Of a stretch of DNA of 60,000 nucleotides, positions 1 to 12,900 are shown one piece after another (positions within the stretch are counted from its first letter, which is position 1; each line of letters opens with the position of its first letter). The position numbers and the translations under genes are program-made. The stretch lies in NCBI RefSeq assembly GCF_964355755.1, contig NC_092680.1:1715001-1775000 (forward strand). The letters are read 5' to 3'. Source of the stretch: Antedon mediterranea. Taxonomy: Eukaryota > Echinodermata > Crinoidea > Comatulida > Antedonidae. A model generated the notes under the pieces. It searched no databases and was not told where the DNA came from. It worked only from the letters and a program-made list of their open reading frames with translations.

Positions 1-1226
1 ATTAACTGCTTAAGAGATTGGCTTACAACCTCTTATAGGTTGTAGTGCAAGATAAGGTACTAATTAAGTGATACATCTAACATAATACAGTGTATAAAGT
101 TACAAATTAGATTCATATCCTTTTCTCTTGCAAACAACAGTATTTTTGTGCCATCTATCCTGAATTAAATTTCACTTTGAGCATAACATGAACTGTCTTG
201 GAAAAGTAGCTACAAAGTAAAAAAAAAATTGAAAAAAAAACCAGTAGAACATGTCCTTTGGACCAAACTACACACAATACACATATTTTCACAAACACTA
301 TGTAATTAAAATATAACATGCATGCCAACTGGTTTAAAAATATTATACAACTTTCTGTCAAACACAAAAATTAATGAAACGTTGTATGGACCTATAAAGT
401 TGTACTTATGGATCAGTTATTTAGTGTCGAGTATATAAAATAAATAAAATACTGTAGAATAGGACTATGACATCATTTGACAGGTATGGCACGCCAAGTG
501 TGACACAAGACATTAATTTAATTGCAGGATTACATAAGACGGCACCATAGGAAATAATTTAAATGCAGATATTAGTTGGAATAAGATAGTGGTGTTATGG
601 GAAATTGATGTCATTTTTGAAAACATTAATTTACATTTGGTTAGGAGGAAATAAAAGATGTAGTTATGATTGGACAAGAAAGTTAGTTGGCAGCATACAA
701 AAGAAATTTTGTAACAGTTGAATTCTGCTGCAATCCAAGTGCTACCAATGGTCAAATTGCAAGAGTATATTTAATTTGTATCATCGTGCCAGATTATTGG
801 CGGAATTGGTTCTACAGTAATATAAAGTGTAAACTAACAATAGCATAATTTGTTCTTCTTCTTCACATATCTTACCATCGCCTTCGCTCGTCTTAAAAAA
901 ATTTCTTTTCCATTCCGACTTTTAACACTAAAATGGCCCAAGCACCTTTACTTCTGCTGCCTCTCGCTTATGAAATGACCTACCTGACTCTATTAGATCA
1001 TGTTCTTCTACTATTGCCTTCAAATCTGCTTTGAAAACTCTTTTCTTTCTTTGATCACTTACTGCTGGAATTGGTCCATTACAAATTCGTATTATTATTA
1101 TTATTGTTTACAAAGTGAACCATTAGCAGCACATGGATAACAAAATGTCAACTGATTACATTTTAAAATGAAATTTTCTAAATAGGAATGTTATGAAATA
1201 TGATAAAACTGAATGAAAATATAATC
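1..1226. other. Flanking non-coding region left of the semaphorin gene
   Basis: No gene that I can support. On the minus strand this is downstream of the semaphorin stop codon (1227-1229), so its right part is probably that gene's 3' UTR. The small open frames at 155-367 and 513-755 have AT-rich composition and no recognisable domains. A short lysine-rich open stretch on the minus strand at about 933-1085 is described as a finding. Confidence 0.5.
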
Positions 1227-4200
1227 TCAGGCCTCCACTTTTTCCGATCGTGGAAAGTAGAAAGTTCCTCTCTTTTCCTGCCTTGAAATTCGGGATTGAC
1301 AGATTACCTGTGGGAAAAAATATAATTATGAATTCAGTACGGAAAAGTTAGCAATTTTTAAAAATATTATATTATATTGTGCAGTATATATTTGAACATT
1401 AACCTGTAGTCTGCGCCTTCTATTATAACTGTTCTACTAAACGGTCAAACCCCGAGCACAGCCATTTTGAATGGCATCGTCTTCAACATTGATTCAAAAT
1501 GGAAGTAGCGGATTAATTAAATTAAATTTTATGTTATAGAAAGAACAACCTTCTCACTCCTGAGGAACATCGAGAAACTCAACAGCTTCTTTCAGAACTA
1601 ATATACGTGGTGTCCCGCAAACTATATCAACATACCCAGGTGTTATAACTAATATACGTGGTGTCCCGCAAACTATATCAACATATCTCAGGTGTTATAA
1701 CTAATATATGTGGTGTCCCGCAAACTATATCAACATACCCCAGGTGTTATAAAACAAAATGATGTTTTGCAGGTTTTAATACTCACTGCATTGTCTTGCG
1801 GCCATATTTTAAGATCGTATCTATATTTTTCAACCTTCTCATCATAATCACTCATTTTTTCACAAAACTTCTTATCATCATTGCCGTTACATTTAACATT
1901 CAGTTGTTCTGTCAATTAAATACATTTCATTTGAAAAAGAATTTGAAATGAGCAAAAATGGTAAAAAATGAAAGAGTGAAATATGAAAACAAATGCACTA
2001 CACTATTTTATAACACTTTACAGATATTGTCTCGAAAAATTAAAAGGTATGTTTATATGAATACTACAGCAGTACATTTCCTACTATCCGGAGTTGTGAT
2101 AATATTTACAATAGGAACCACTGTCAACAATTCAATTCTTTAGGAATGCTAATCACATAGCATTTACCCTCCGCCGAATTTCTTTTTGCTGTTGGTTGGG
2201 TTTGGAAATAAAATAAACATTGCACAAACGTCGCGGTTTCTTAGCGCTGAAGCTACGAAGTGAACGCAAATGATTGTATATTATATTCCCTGATGAAAAG
2301 TATCCCTAACAAGAGGGCTAGAGCATGCGTAGCCCCAATTGGTCTGAAACACCACACCCAGTACAAAAAGATATTATTCACACACAAGAAGGGTCTTTAT
2401 AACTCCTGCATATAGTGGGAACAAGTAAACAAGTAAATACCTAAAGTAGTAGTATCGGGCTGAACTTGAAATGTAATATTCAACGACATAAACTTGAAGG
2501 TGAAAATGGTATCTTCTTCTTCAAGGTCAGCAACTTCGACATTAATCTTAAAATAGAAATATTTGGAAAAGGAACCAGAAATACTTCTAGTTGTAACACT
2601 TGCTACATCAGGGCGTAAACTCCATGTTGGTTCGCCTTGGTTGCTGTTTTTCACAGATGCCTCCAGGTAAAAGACACAAGATTGATCATTTTGCTTCAAA
2701 CATGTTGTTGCAGAATTGTCAGCAAATTTCAGCACTACAGTATTGTTCATGCCTATAACTTTTGTGGTGATAGCTAAAATTATAAGAAAATTATTTTTAA
2801 ATGTTTTGTAAAAACTTGTGAATATTCGATAAACAATCGATTATGCTTGCGAGAAGTGTTTACTTTCAATAGCTTTTCTTTGTGACGACCTAACTATGTC
2901 AATTTTATTCATGGTGCGGGGAAGCACTTACTATACACAGAGACAGTTTTGGCAGTTTCTAAGTCCAGACGACACATCACTTGACCTCACCTAGCTTGTC
3001 CATCGGTCATCACAATTTTAAAATATAGCTGGCTGCTATTACGTGCGAAGACTATTTTTTTATGCTTACAGACAAAACAAGTAAACAAACCCAATAAGCC
3101 AACAATTGTTCAGATTGGAAAAAAACAATTGTAAATTTAAAAGCTTTGTTAAATACTTACGCAAATAGTTGGAATCTTTTTCTTCATTATCTTCTTTTTG
3201 GCTAAACAAAAAAAAGGTCACATTATTAATACATGTTGTTTTTGATATCAAAAAACATAATAATGAGAGATTTCAAAACTTATATGAATTCTTCTGCAGA
3301 AGCGGATTGTGAAAAGTCAACTTTTACCATCCAAAATTTATTCAGTTAATTTTTAAAAAGAAATTCTCATTTCATTCATTTATTTATTTGACCAAGAAAA
3401 CACAATAAAAACAGGTCAGGAAAAACAAAGGCGACCTAGGCCACTATGACTCAATGAGTCAGTCATTCCTTCATACATAATGATATTCTGTTCTTTTATT
3501 AACAACATAAGTTAGGTAAAATAAAATTAACATACGTGTCATTGCCAAAAATAGATATGCAACGCATTTTGGCATCATTCCATTCACAGTACGGGTTTGA
3601 CGTACACGCAATCTGAGTGTAACGAGGGCAGTTGGCCAATTGAAATCCAAATATCCGACCATCAGTTGTGCCATATACAAAGGTAATGTTATTATCATAA
3701 TAACGCAATGTTAGGTCTGTCACTTCATCCAGTTCCTAAATTAGGTAATAAACAAAGAGAAAAAAGGCATTGAATAACACATAACACACTTTTTTTTGTC
3801 AAACTAGTTTGATAGTGTAGACAGAGCTTTAGTTATAACACCTCTATGTGCCTACCTCATCAGTTTCTTTCAAATCAATCATGTGGAACATCTTCACCTC
3901 ACCACTGCTTGTGTTTTCATAGGCCATATACACTGTACTATTATCTATTTCAATATAATAAGGAAAATAAATGTAATAGTTTACAACTTTAAGCACAGAA
4001 AATGATTTATTTACCTCCGCCAAGGAGGTATATGTAATCGGTAGCGTGTGTTTGTTTGTTTGTTTGTTAGCAGGATTACTCAAAAAGTAATTACAAGATC
4101 TTTACCAAAATGAATATACAGATAGATATGTGGTCAAGGACCATTCCATAAAATTTTGGGAGCATTGTCCCAATTCTGGACCACTTTTTAGTATACTTTT

Positions 4201-7200
4201 CAGACCTGCTAGTGTTAAAAGATGAGACAGAATTTTTCAAAAGCCGGTGAGCAGTCTTAAAGTAACAAGTATACTGAAATTGCATTTTCTCGAGAACTAC
4301 TTGTCCAAAAAACTTCATTTTTGTACAAGAGGCAAGAGTTATAATTTGTGATTTGTAATTTTAAAACATAATTTGATTTAATGTGCACGTTTTTTGATGC
4401 CAGTAGTTTAAAAAACCTATTTTCTTTTCAAATTCACTCGTTTGATTTTCGCGTTGCTGTTCTATTGTTAGTCAACTGAGGCTATTGTTAATTGAAAGGC
4501 TTGTTACATAACCATTACACCAAACTCGCATACACATGCTTGTAGTGAACTTAGCCTAAATCACAAACAGCATTAAGACACACACAAATATATATATATT
4601 TTTTTTTAACCGGAGAAGTCTTATGTAGGAGAATTTTACAGTAGGCGGAGGTATGCACTCGCGGAGGTATGCACTCTCGGAGTGGCTTTCTAGTTTACTA
4701 ATGAATATGATCTATATTTATATGATCTATATTTATATGATCTATATTTATAAATAAAGTAAATTTACTAACACTAGTTGTATACATCTAAAATTTTTTT
4801 TATGAAAAATGATTTATTTACAAATTAATTTGATCAATTTCTATATAGATTAACAGTAAATTGCCTATAATCTAAAAATTGTCAAAATGTCATTTCATAA
4901 AGCCTGCCTTTACTAAATTTCTTAAATTTAGGGTTTAAATGTACACATAGGCAGACAATGTATTAACAACTTCTGCTTTGATTGGTTGATATCAAACCCA
5001 CCTGTTAAAGTATACACATAACATTAAACAAGAAAATGGGATGCTACACAACAATCATCTTCTTCATCTTGTTTTTGAACAACTTAACTTTGGCAATCTC
5101 AGCGAGAGTCTGATTTTATATTGTGAGTAGTTAGCTGGACAAATATTATATTTGTATTATTTTGTCAATAAATAAATATTAAATTTTTTTGCAATGTTAT
5201 CTTTTTTATTTATAACTGATTTGTATGATGAGTGTATTTTTAGTGTTTTTACTGTATTTTCTAATGCCAAAAGAAAATCTATTTTCACATTGATATTAAT
5301 AACTTAAATTAAATATGAATACATCAGTAAATACAGATAAACATCATACCTGTACCAAGTATGTAGACTTTCATATTTGTTAATAAGCGATCCTCAACAA
5401 CTATGCTTGTATATATAGCATTTCGTAAAATAAACATGGGTGTTGGAGTGCCTGCCACCTCATGACGATTCTTGACGAAAGGGGAAATCAGGTTTACTTT
5501 CCAGTAGCGTGCATAAGATGATTCTGGAATTGGGGTTTCACACTGTAAAAACCAATTACATATTGTGAATGTATAATGATGTTTTTGCATTCTTATTTCG
5601 GATCTATTTTCCTAATTTGCCATAAATACCATAAATAATAAAACTAAAAAACTCACTATGCCAGGTCTGTGGGCTAAATCAGTGATTGGTTGCCAGAGAT
5701 CAGTGACATCATCTTGACCTCGGAACATGTCTTCATTCATCATTCTTTCTATCTCACCGAGGTCAAACCTGCATACTGCGGACTCCTGCAGTCCAACTCT
5801 GGAAATAAAACAAAAAATTTGAGCATTAAAGATGTACTGTCCCCAAAAAATGAAGATTAATAAAAAAAAAAGACTTCAGGTCTTTTCACAGTTTTAATAA
5901 AATTAATCACTTCTGTAGCAAAAAAAATTAGTGTATTCAATTGTAAAAAGACCAACTAAATGGTTAAATTCAACCAACCCATGTAAACTTTAAAAAACCA
6001 AGTGCATCTTTCGTAATCATAGGGGGTTACCAGTTTATCTTAGCCCTGTTGTTCATGTTTGGTGCTACATTACATTGTGGCTCTATGGGTCTGAATACAA
6101 GGTGTCTGTATGAACAATTTAGCCTACAATCCAGCTTATATATGGGCATTTATTTCTTCTTTTATTTCTCACAGACTTACTTTGGCGTGGTAAACACAGC
6201 ATAAATCATGTCGGGATCCTCACTCGATTGATATATATCCTCTGAAAAAGAATTATTTTCGTATTAATCAATTCTTTTTTAATTTGTAAGATTCAACCCA
6301 TCCCATCAACCCATATTTGTTTAGAATTGAGAATTCGTAAATTTTGGTGTTTGTAATTGATGATTTTTACTGTATAACTAAAAGATACTTACTCAATTCA
6401 TTGAAGAAGAACGTGTCATATCCACCATTGATTGAGCAATCTAGACGTGCTTTGATATAAGATATTAGTTTACCATCCAGACTGTCATATGTGCCACCAG
6501 TATCATCCTATCAAAATAGTGTTAGCCTTATTATACCAGACGCAGATCAAAATTTTAAATGAGGAAGCACTCTCTAAAGCTCTGTTTACACTATCAAACT
6601 TTATGTGACAAAAAAATGTGATGTGCACATGGACTTGATGATGTAATACCACTACCATATTTAAGCATAATAACTACCATATTTGGGCACATAACACTTT
6701 TGTCAAACTAGTTTGATAGTGTAGACAGAGCTTAAAGGGGGGAGGGGGGGTTCAAAGTGCGCTAATTTGATCACTGTATTCCAAATAATTTATATTGATA
6801 ATTGTTATTACACTGTTTTTTTTATCACTCAATTAAAGCTTATTATAAAAGCTTTTAATTGTTATTTTTGATTCAAATAAACACCATCAGCCACTCTCTC
6901 TCCATCTCTATAATAAGACAACAACATGAAATCTTCATATTGAGTGAGTGACCGAGAGGTTAAAACAGTGGAACCGTAATCCATAGCCATAACATTGCCA
7001 AGGGTTTGTGGCTCACTCGCTCCATAGTTCTGGTGGTAGAACAAGTCTTCTCGGATAAGGACTATAAACCGTAGGTCCAGTGTATGCATATTGCTCTTGT
7101 GCACTTTAAAGAACTTAGTACATTTTTCGAGACGAGTAGGTGGTTACCCAGGTGTACTATTTCACACACACACACACTGTCGTGGAAAGACGTAATGGCG

Positions 7201-10200
7201 CCATAGTTGGCTGTCGATGACACGACAGGGGAGAAGAATGTTGTTGAAAAGGTGTAACATCTAAAGTCCACAGCGCTCTGATCTTCATGAAATAGCGATA
7301 TATAAATGTCGCATTACATTACATTGTCCACTAACATGAAATATAATTAAATTGGCGAATCAGAATCCAATACTTACATCACAAATACGACCAACTCTTG
7401 AGTAAATGATTTTTCCATAATCTGCATATTCTTCGGCAACTTCACGGAAGAAGAAGTAGGTGTGGCCGCTGTGTTTAATTGGTTTACCAACATAGCTTGC
7501 CTCTGTTCATTAAAACAAATACAATTAACAGATATGCTTGAGAGTTACTGCAGACAAAAACTGGAAAAATCTGTTTCTGATTTTATAGGTTAAGGAAATC
7601 TATCTAGACACTACCATAACGACGGATGTTAAACAAGGAACTAATATAATAAATGAATAAACTGGATCACGATAAAGAGTAAATGTGTCCAAATATGGTT
7701 GTAATATACCCAAATATGGTAGTGGTATGACATCATCATGTCCATACATCACATTTTTGTAGACAGGAGTAGAATCCATTGTTGGTTACTATCCTGGCAC
7801 TAGGTAAAGATTGAACCCTCGAATTTGGGATGGTTATGTCAACCACTAATATACGGCTTGACTTTGTTCTCTGCTTTTGATTTTAAAATATCATTATACT
7901 ACTTTATAAAAAATTAAAGAAACAAAAAAAGAAATGCTAAGAAATTACCACGAAGAAATTCAGATCCAATAGCTGTACAGATTCGTGAAGAGGGAAAACC
8001 GTCAGCAAATGTAATGTGGCATATTACAGAATCACTTTGTCCAACTTTTCTTGAACCACCGGAAAACAACTGAGAACCATTATCTATATTATAAGAAAGA
8101 AACCAATCAGTCAATATATGATTTCACCAACACATGATAATGCAATAGTACCTTTAAAATAATGAAATAAACCTATCAGTCAATATATGATTTCACCAAC
8201 ACATGATAATGCAATAGTACCTTTAAAATAACGAAATAAACCTATCAAGTGACAGTATACAGTAAAAATAGTATAAACATACTAGCAAATAAATGCACCA
8301 TTTCACCATCCCAATTAAATGGTGTGAAATCTACTCCGTTGTTGTCTCTTTTATCCCAAGTGTCACCACATTCAAAAGTGCTAATATCCTTTTCAATCTG
8401 AAACTAAATAAGAGATAGATACTTCTTTAACATACTTCACAGGAATGCTTACAATATGCAGAAGGAGTGGAGGTGTACAGGGATCAGATGAATGCAATCA
8501 GAACCTTGTTTACATTTACAGGTAGGAATGATAATGTCCATTCCAATGATCATTGCTCATGGTGCTACATGCTTCCCCTCTAAAGCTCTGTCTACACTAT
8601 CAAACTTTATGTGACAAAAAAATGTGATGTGCCCATATATTGACATGATGATATTACTACCATATTTGGCTACATCACTACCATATTTGGGCACATCACA
8701 CTTTTTTGGTCAACTAGTTTGATAGTGTAGACAATGCTTTAGGAGAAGTAGCAAAAAATGTGAAACATATCCAAATAAATTTCACTTATGTTGTTATGTT
8801 TGATATTCTTATTTAATTTATTGATTTTTAAATAATTTTTATTTTAATTAATTTAAAATAATAATTTTTTTCCAAAATTCTTTAAAACATTTTGTAGCTA
8901 AAGCTTGGGTCCCATTAGGGCGCAATGCAAAGATGCAAGTGCAACATTAAACGCGATGGATCATTCGAACTGTTACTTGTGATTGGCCAACTCATCCGGG
9001 CTGCAACTCATCTTTGCGTTGCATCTGCGGGAACCAAGTTTTTAAACTTCAGCTTTTTAAACAGGCTGCAAGCCAATGGGTTTTTGGTTGAAAACAGTTT
9101 TTTTCCCGTTTTTTTTTCTATGGAAGCGATTAACTTTTATCAAAACTACAAAATAACATATTCAAAATCTGATTTAATTAATCTTCATTTTTCATGTTAT
9201 TTGGGGGACAATACATATTTAACATTTACACTAAAATTAACTAACTAATAACTTACCCACAGTTACAGTTGCAAATAAATACATATTCTACGATATTAAT
9301 ATTCTATTATTAATCTTCATTTTTGATGTTTTTGGGGGACAATACATCTTTAAATATTGCTTACCCTGTCATCTGTCATGTTATAGTCAAGGTAATAGCA
9401 ACGTGGGTAGAGCGCATTACTTCCACACACAAACATTCTGGAGCTGTTCATAACATTGAACACTCTGATGTAATTATTACATGTTTCCTAATAGAAAAAA
9501 AAACCAATGTATTTCAACACAACATTCATATTAATAGCAACAAATCAATGGCAATACAACTTTATACCGTATATTATCAAGTATTTAATCTAATGGTGCT
9601 CGAGTATAATCCCACTTTGGTAAATCCATTGTTAATGTAATCCCACCCCTTAATTTTTGTCAAAAGTGTCCCATACTTGGTCAAATAATACCATTGCAGA
9701 CAATTGAATCAGCATTATTTTTTTTTTTTTAATATTGCAATACAAGGATTTTAGCAAATACAAAACATTAAGCTCTGTCTACACTATCAAACTTTATGTG
9801 ATGTGCCCATATATGGACATGATGATGTCATATCACTACCATATTTGGGCATATCACCACCATATTTAGGCACATCACACTTTTTTTCTATTGTTTAATA
9901 AAATCTAAACCTTTACAAACTACATTTATTATAACCCCACCTATTTTTCGTCTGTGGTTAAGCAGAACAAGCATCATGAAATAAGCCTTAAAAAACCAGA
10001 CTTTTTTTGTAATGTTACAATTGTAATTAATAAATTTGAAACATGCATTTTTTTTTTCGTTTATGGGTGTTGCGTGACAAGAAATTTCTTCTTGCAAGAT
10101 CATCTATTAATGGTATTGTTGTATTATTTCATTATTATCTATTGCTATTTGTTATTGTATTGTTTAACATTGATAGTAATAAAAAAGAAAGATATATATA

Positions 10201-11530
10201 ATACCTCTTTATTTTGTCGAGAACAGGCAATATCATTCTTCGGCTCACATACTTCAAAAGTCGTGTCATTTTGCTCCTAAAAGAAATTTACTCACTTCTA
10301 ACAATCACATACAAACAGAAATGCGATTGACTGGGGTAATAACGTGAAGCACTTTGTCCAATAAGCGCTATATAAGAACGAATATTATTATTTTTAATTG
10401 AAAGAGATTTATTTAAAGATGTACTGTAGTGTATTGTCCCCTGAAAAAATAATTAACATTTTTGTTGTTGAATATGCCATTTTAATGTCTACACAATAGT
10501 TATTCACTTTGAGCAAAAAATGAATCGAAAAAAAAATATATTTACCTGAAAAAACTGTGATTTAAAGCAAAAAATAATCAAATTGGCTGCCAGCCAATGA
10601 GTTTTTGGTTGAATTTAACTCTTTATATTGTCATTTTATAAGTGAAAACATTATTTTTTTCTATGGAAGTGATTATTAAAACTACAAAATAACCTAAAGT
10701 CTGATTTAATTAATCTTATTTTTGCTTTGTTTTGGGGGACATACATCTTTAAAACATTATTTTCTAAAATATGTACAATATGATTATATTTCATTATAAC
10801 ATAATGTACATCATTGTTTGTACTAGAACTAAGCAGACACTTACAATTTCTGAAGACTCTAAATTCCAGTCTGGAATAAAAATTGATTTCAGTACATCTT
10901 TGCCTCCAACAAATAATGTATTATCTATGTCAGCCAGTAGTTTGTACCGTGAAGCTTTGGACTCTTCAACAATGTTTAAATCATATTTGTCACCTGAAAT
11001 TAAAACAAATTTATTTTCCACAGTTTATATAGCACAGTTTCTATAGCATAGTAAATAATGTATTGATCCTCATTATACATTATTGAAGTGTTGGCAATTG
11101 TCCAAGTAATACAGTGTTTATTTAAAATATAGTAATTAATACTGAGAGGGTTATGTATCATTACTGGTCAGATGGGTTTGGAAAACATAACATTAGTTGT
11201 CTATTTTTTTTTTTTTTGTCTTGGAAACAACCCACCTTTATAATTTCCACTCTTTTTTTTTTCATTACTTCTTACAAATAATTTGACACCATTATAAGAA
11301 TGTGTTAAAATGGTAAAAGGTCTAAGATGAGGATTTTATAAAACTACAAAATGACCTATTCAATGTTTATTTTAAATTGATCTTTATTTTTATGTTTTGG
11401 AGGACAAAAACTATAATGTATACTTACTGCTTAATAATGTAATCTTTATCTCTTCACAATTGTTGATATGACATAACGCAATAATCAACAATAATAATAT
11501 TGCACATTTTATAAATCGCACTGAATCCAT
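1227..11530 (-). CDS. Secreted semaphorin-like protein, complete, 18 coding exons, 728 aa
   Basis: Predicted secreted axon-guidance-type ligand acting through plexin-like receptors (family knowledge). Coding exons in transcription order: 11530-11428, 10993-10845, 10276-10205, 9951-9941 (11-nt microexon), 9464-9365, 8397-8283, 8083-7949, 7502-7378, 6507-6393, 6241-6181, 5798-5657, 5542-5350, 3944-3856, 3735-3536, 3201-3161, 2773-2441, 1908-1787, 1307-1227. The total is 2187 nt; every junction is GT-AG and all phases agree. Residues 1-26 are a signal peptide with a poly-Leu/Ile core. The Sema domain covers about 30-505, with hallmarks LFVGGKD, MFVCGSNALYPRC, YFFFREVAEEY and YSRVGRICD followed by DDTGG. 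A short PSI motif follows (C506, C514, NPYCEW, C529). Residues 551-661 are a possible degenerate Ig-like region; no membrane helix follows, so it is likely secreted. The orthology group (class 2/3-like or a divergent echinoderm class) is not resolved. The start is the ATG heading the signal peptide. Confidence 0.9.
1596..1750. repeat. Tandem repeat, 3 copies of about 51-52 bp
   Basis: Copies start at 1596, 1647 and 1699, each with GTGGTGTCCCGCAAACTATA and CCAGGTGTTAT-type ends. Located in the last semaphorin intron, 36 bp from the donor of the penultimate exon. Confidence 0.9.
4013..4696 (+). mobile_element. Dispersed repeat bounded by CCTCCGCC...GGCGGAGG ends
   Basis: It begins CCTCCGCCAAGGAGGTATAT with a GTTTGTTTGTTTG run and ends in two GCGGAGGTATGCACTC copies plus CTCGGAGTGGC. 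A second copy in reverse orientation lies at 47482-48113. Such ends are common in repeats of marine invertebrates. It sits in a semaphorin intron. No coding capacity is visible. Confidence 0.65.
6576..6735. mobile_element. MITE family 1, full copy
   Basis: Non-coding element with terminal inverted repeats of about 24 bp (AAGCTCTGTTTACACTATC on the left, GATAGTGTAGACAGAGCTT on the right). The interior carries the self-complementary core ACCATATTTGGGCACAT, as in the other copies. It sits in a semaphorin intron. Confidence 0.8.
6860..7320. mobile_element. SINE-like dispersed repeat in a semaphorin intron
   Basis: It shares the GTGCACTTTAAAGAACTTAG-type segment and ACTATAAACCGTAGGTCCAG with a reverse-oriented relative at about 11770-11985, and a CATTAAAGAACTTGGTACAC segment occurs at about 16925. 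The right end resembles the tails of tRNA-derived SINEs (GCGATATATAAATGTCGCATT). A chance 80-codon minus-strand frame lies inside it. Confidence 0.55.
8108..8245. repeat. Tandem duplication, 2 copies of 69 bp
   Basis: Two almost identical copies of CAGTCAATATATGATTTCAC...AACCTAT starting at 8108 and 8177 in a semaphorin intron. Confidence 0.9.
8581..8741. mobile_element. MITE family 1, full copy
   Basis: Left end AAAGCTCTGTCTACACTATC and right end GATAGTGTAGACAATGCTTT. The interior has CATATATTGACATGATGAT and two ACCATATTTGG copies. It sits in a semaphorin intron. Confidence 0.8.
8904..9040. mobile_element. Fold-back element (inverted-repeat arms 8904-8936 and 9009-9040)
   Basis: Arms GGGCGCAATGCAAAGATG and CATCTTTGCGTTGCATC pair after allowing for a few changes, each flanked by a GGGACC/GGAACC-type end. 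The middle shares CTTGTGATTGGCCAA and a GATC-containing loop with the element at 18982-19067. Confidence 0.6.
9769..9889. mobile_element. MITE family 1, right end missing
   Basis: It has the full left end TAAGCTCTGTCTACACTATC and core, but stops at CACATCACACTTTTTTT without the right inverted repeat. It lies about 50 bp from the semaphorin microexon. Confidence 0.75.
9941..9951 (-). other. 11-nt microexon of the semaphorin gene
   Basis: The preceding exon (10276-10205) ends in phase 0 and the next one (9464-9365) needs two bases to enter the conserved VCGSNALYPRC frame. On the minus strand the 11 nt ACGAAAAATAG is preceded by a pyrimidine-rich acceptor ending CCACAG and followed by a GTGGGG donor. 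It supplies exactly two extra bases and encodes T-K-N plus the first two bases of Arg. Including it makes the whole CDS divisible by three. The donor is weaker than the others in the gene. Confidence 0.6.
10416..10756. mobile_element. MITE family 2, probable full copy
   Basis: The ends are inverted: TTAAAGATGTACTGTAGTG...TTGTCCCC on the left and GGGGGACATACATCTTTAAA on the right. The interior has GCCAGCCAATGAGTTTTTGG and CTATGGAAGTGATTA. Related fragments are at 5824-6012, 9055-9245, 9305-9355 and 11335-11415, all in semaphorin introns. Confidence 0.65.
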
Positions 11531-11561
11531 AATGAAAGGTATCTTGGCAACTGTTCAGTTT
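11531..11561 (-). other. Semaphorin 5' UTR part of the first coding exon
   Basis: On the minus strand an AAATTTCAG acceptor ends at 11562, giving a 31-nt leader before the ATG at 11530. The upstream partner is probably the donor at 12703/12702 (CAGAG|GTATG), i.e. a non-coding first exon near 12.7 kb. Confidence 0.55.
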
Positions 11562-11769
11562 CTGAAATTTAATTATTAAAACTGTATGTATTATGAAAAA
11601 TCAATGTCTGGTTTCCCAGAAAGTTATAAAATTAATGCAGTGAAAACAGCATCTTTAAACAGAATGAAGACAAAGTTTTTTTTTTAATTTGTCTTTAGGC
11701 AATGTGGCCAAGGATTACCAATAGTAAATTAATGACTGTCCTATCAGATAGGTGGTACTCCCCCTGATG

Positions 11770-11985
11770 CAGGGGCTATATTGTGAAACCGTTCACTGGG
11801 GAAACAGTTCACTGGGGTAACCCTCTACTTGTCTCGAATGATGAACTGGGTTCTTTAAAGTGCTGCACACAGGTTCTAACTGTGTACACTGGACATACGG
11901 TTTATAGTACTTATCCGAGAAAACCGAGATTGTTTAATACCTGTATTTTCTGTCAACTGGCATTGGACCAAATGAAAGATACTTG
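11770..11985. mobile_element. SINE-like dispersed repeat, second copy
   Basis: It contains GGTTCTTTAAAGTGCTGCAC and GGACATACGGTTTATAGTAC, the reverse complement of segments at 6860-7320. It lies in the semaphorin 5' UTR intron. Confidence 0.5.
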
Positions 11986-12703
11986 ATTGTTCTGATGCCA
12001 GCAAAATTTACATGAAATGATGATGATAATTTGATCAAAAACAGTTGAAAGACTCCCAAAGAGAAAACAAACACAGAATTTCGGTTTTGTCCCAAATGTA
12101 GACAAATCTTTCTAATGATATTTTAAATTTAATTTGGTATGTTTGGGAAGAGTCAGTGGATAAAATAAAATTTCTTCTTTTACATTTTTTATTTAAAAAA
12201 AAAAGGAATGATCAAATATGTGGCTACAATACTATACTGTACAAACACAGTAAAACTCAAATCTTTTAATTTAAAAAGATGGGAATTTGCAGATAGACAA
12301 CAAGGAAATAAATGTACTATTATTATATTATACAGTACTAGTAGTTTCACTGTGCGTCTGAAAATCAACTAGGCTACTACTCTTACTGTGTAACTATGCT
12401 CTAGGCCCTACACTTACAGTAGGTCTGGTAGATAGGGCCTACTACTGTACTACTACTAGCCTAGCTAGGTTTACCCTTTTCCTACCTAGCACTAACCTTA
12501 CCTTACTAACCTACTACTAACAGTATAAACTACTCTAGTAGTAGTACAGTAGTAGTACTAGTAGTAGAGTAGGCCTAGTCTAGAGGCTAGGCTAGTTTAC
12601 ACCAATTTGCTTTCATTTCTATATAAATATATGTACCAATTTATAAACATTATTATTACTAATATATAAAGTACAAACACAAATATAATATATTAATCAT
12701 ACC

Positions 12704-12900
12704 TCTGTATTATGTTGTTAAACCTATAAATAAAATCTTAAAACGGCAGAAAAAACGGAAACTACATCATCGAAACCACCATACAACATACAAACAGCAG
12801 CAGAAGGAAAACAATTATTTATAAGTTAGCGCCCTCTCACATCCACAATGTTGCGGAAGCCTTTCAAATCGATCCCGGAAGTAAATTACAATAAAAACAA
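12704..12900. promoter_or_regulatory. Head-to-head promoter region between the semaphorin gene and OSTF1
   Basis: The inferred minus-strand non-coding first exon of the semaphorin ends at 12703 (donor read leftward) and the plus-strand non-coding first exon of OSTF1 ends at 12947 (AG|GTGAGT). That leaves only about 240 bp for both first exons and both promoters. It contains CCGGAAGT at 12875-12882 and GCGGAAG near 12853, typical ETS-type motifs of TATA-less promoters. Start sites cannot be placed from sequence alone. Confidence 0.5.

Noticed and set aside
6862-7104. Possible extra semaphorin exon (80-codon minus frame)
   Set aside because: The flanking exons 7502-7378 and 6507-6393 already join in frame as RICD-DDTGG, typical of Sema domains; the frame lies in a dispersed repeat.
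9323-9640. 105-codon plus-strand frame
   Set aside because: It is the antisense shadow of the semaphorin exon 9464-9365 plus intron.
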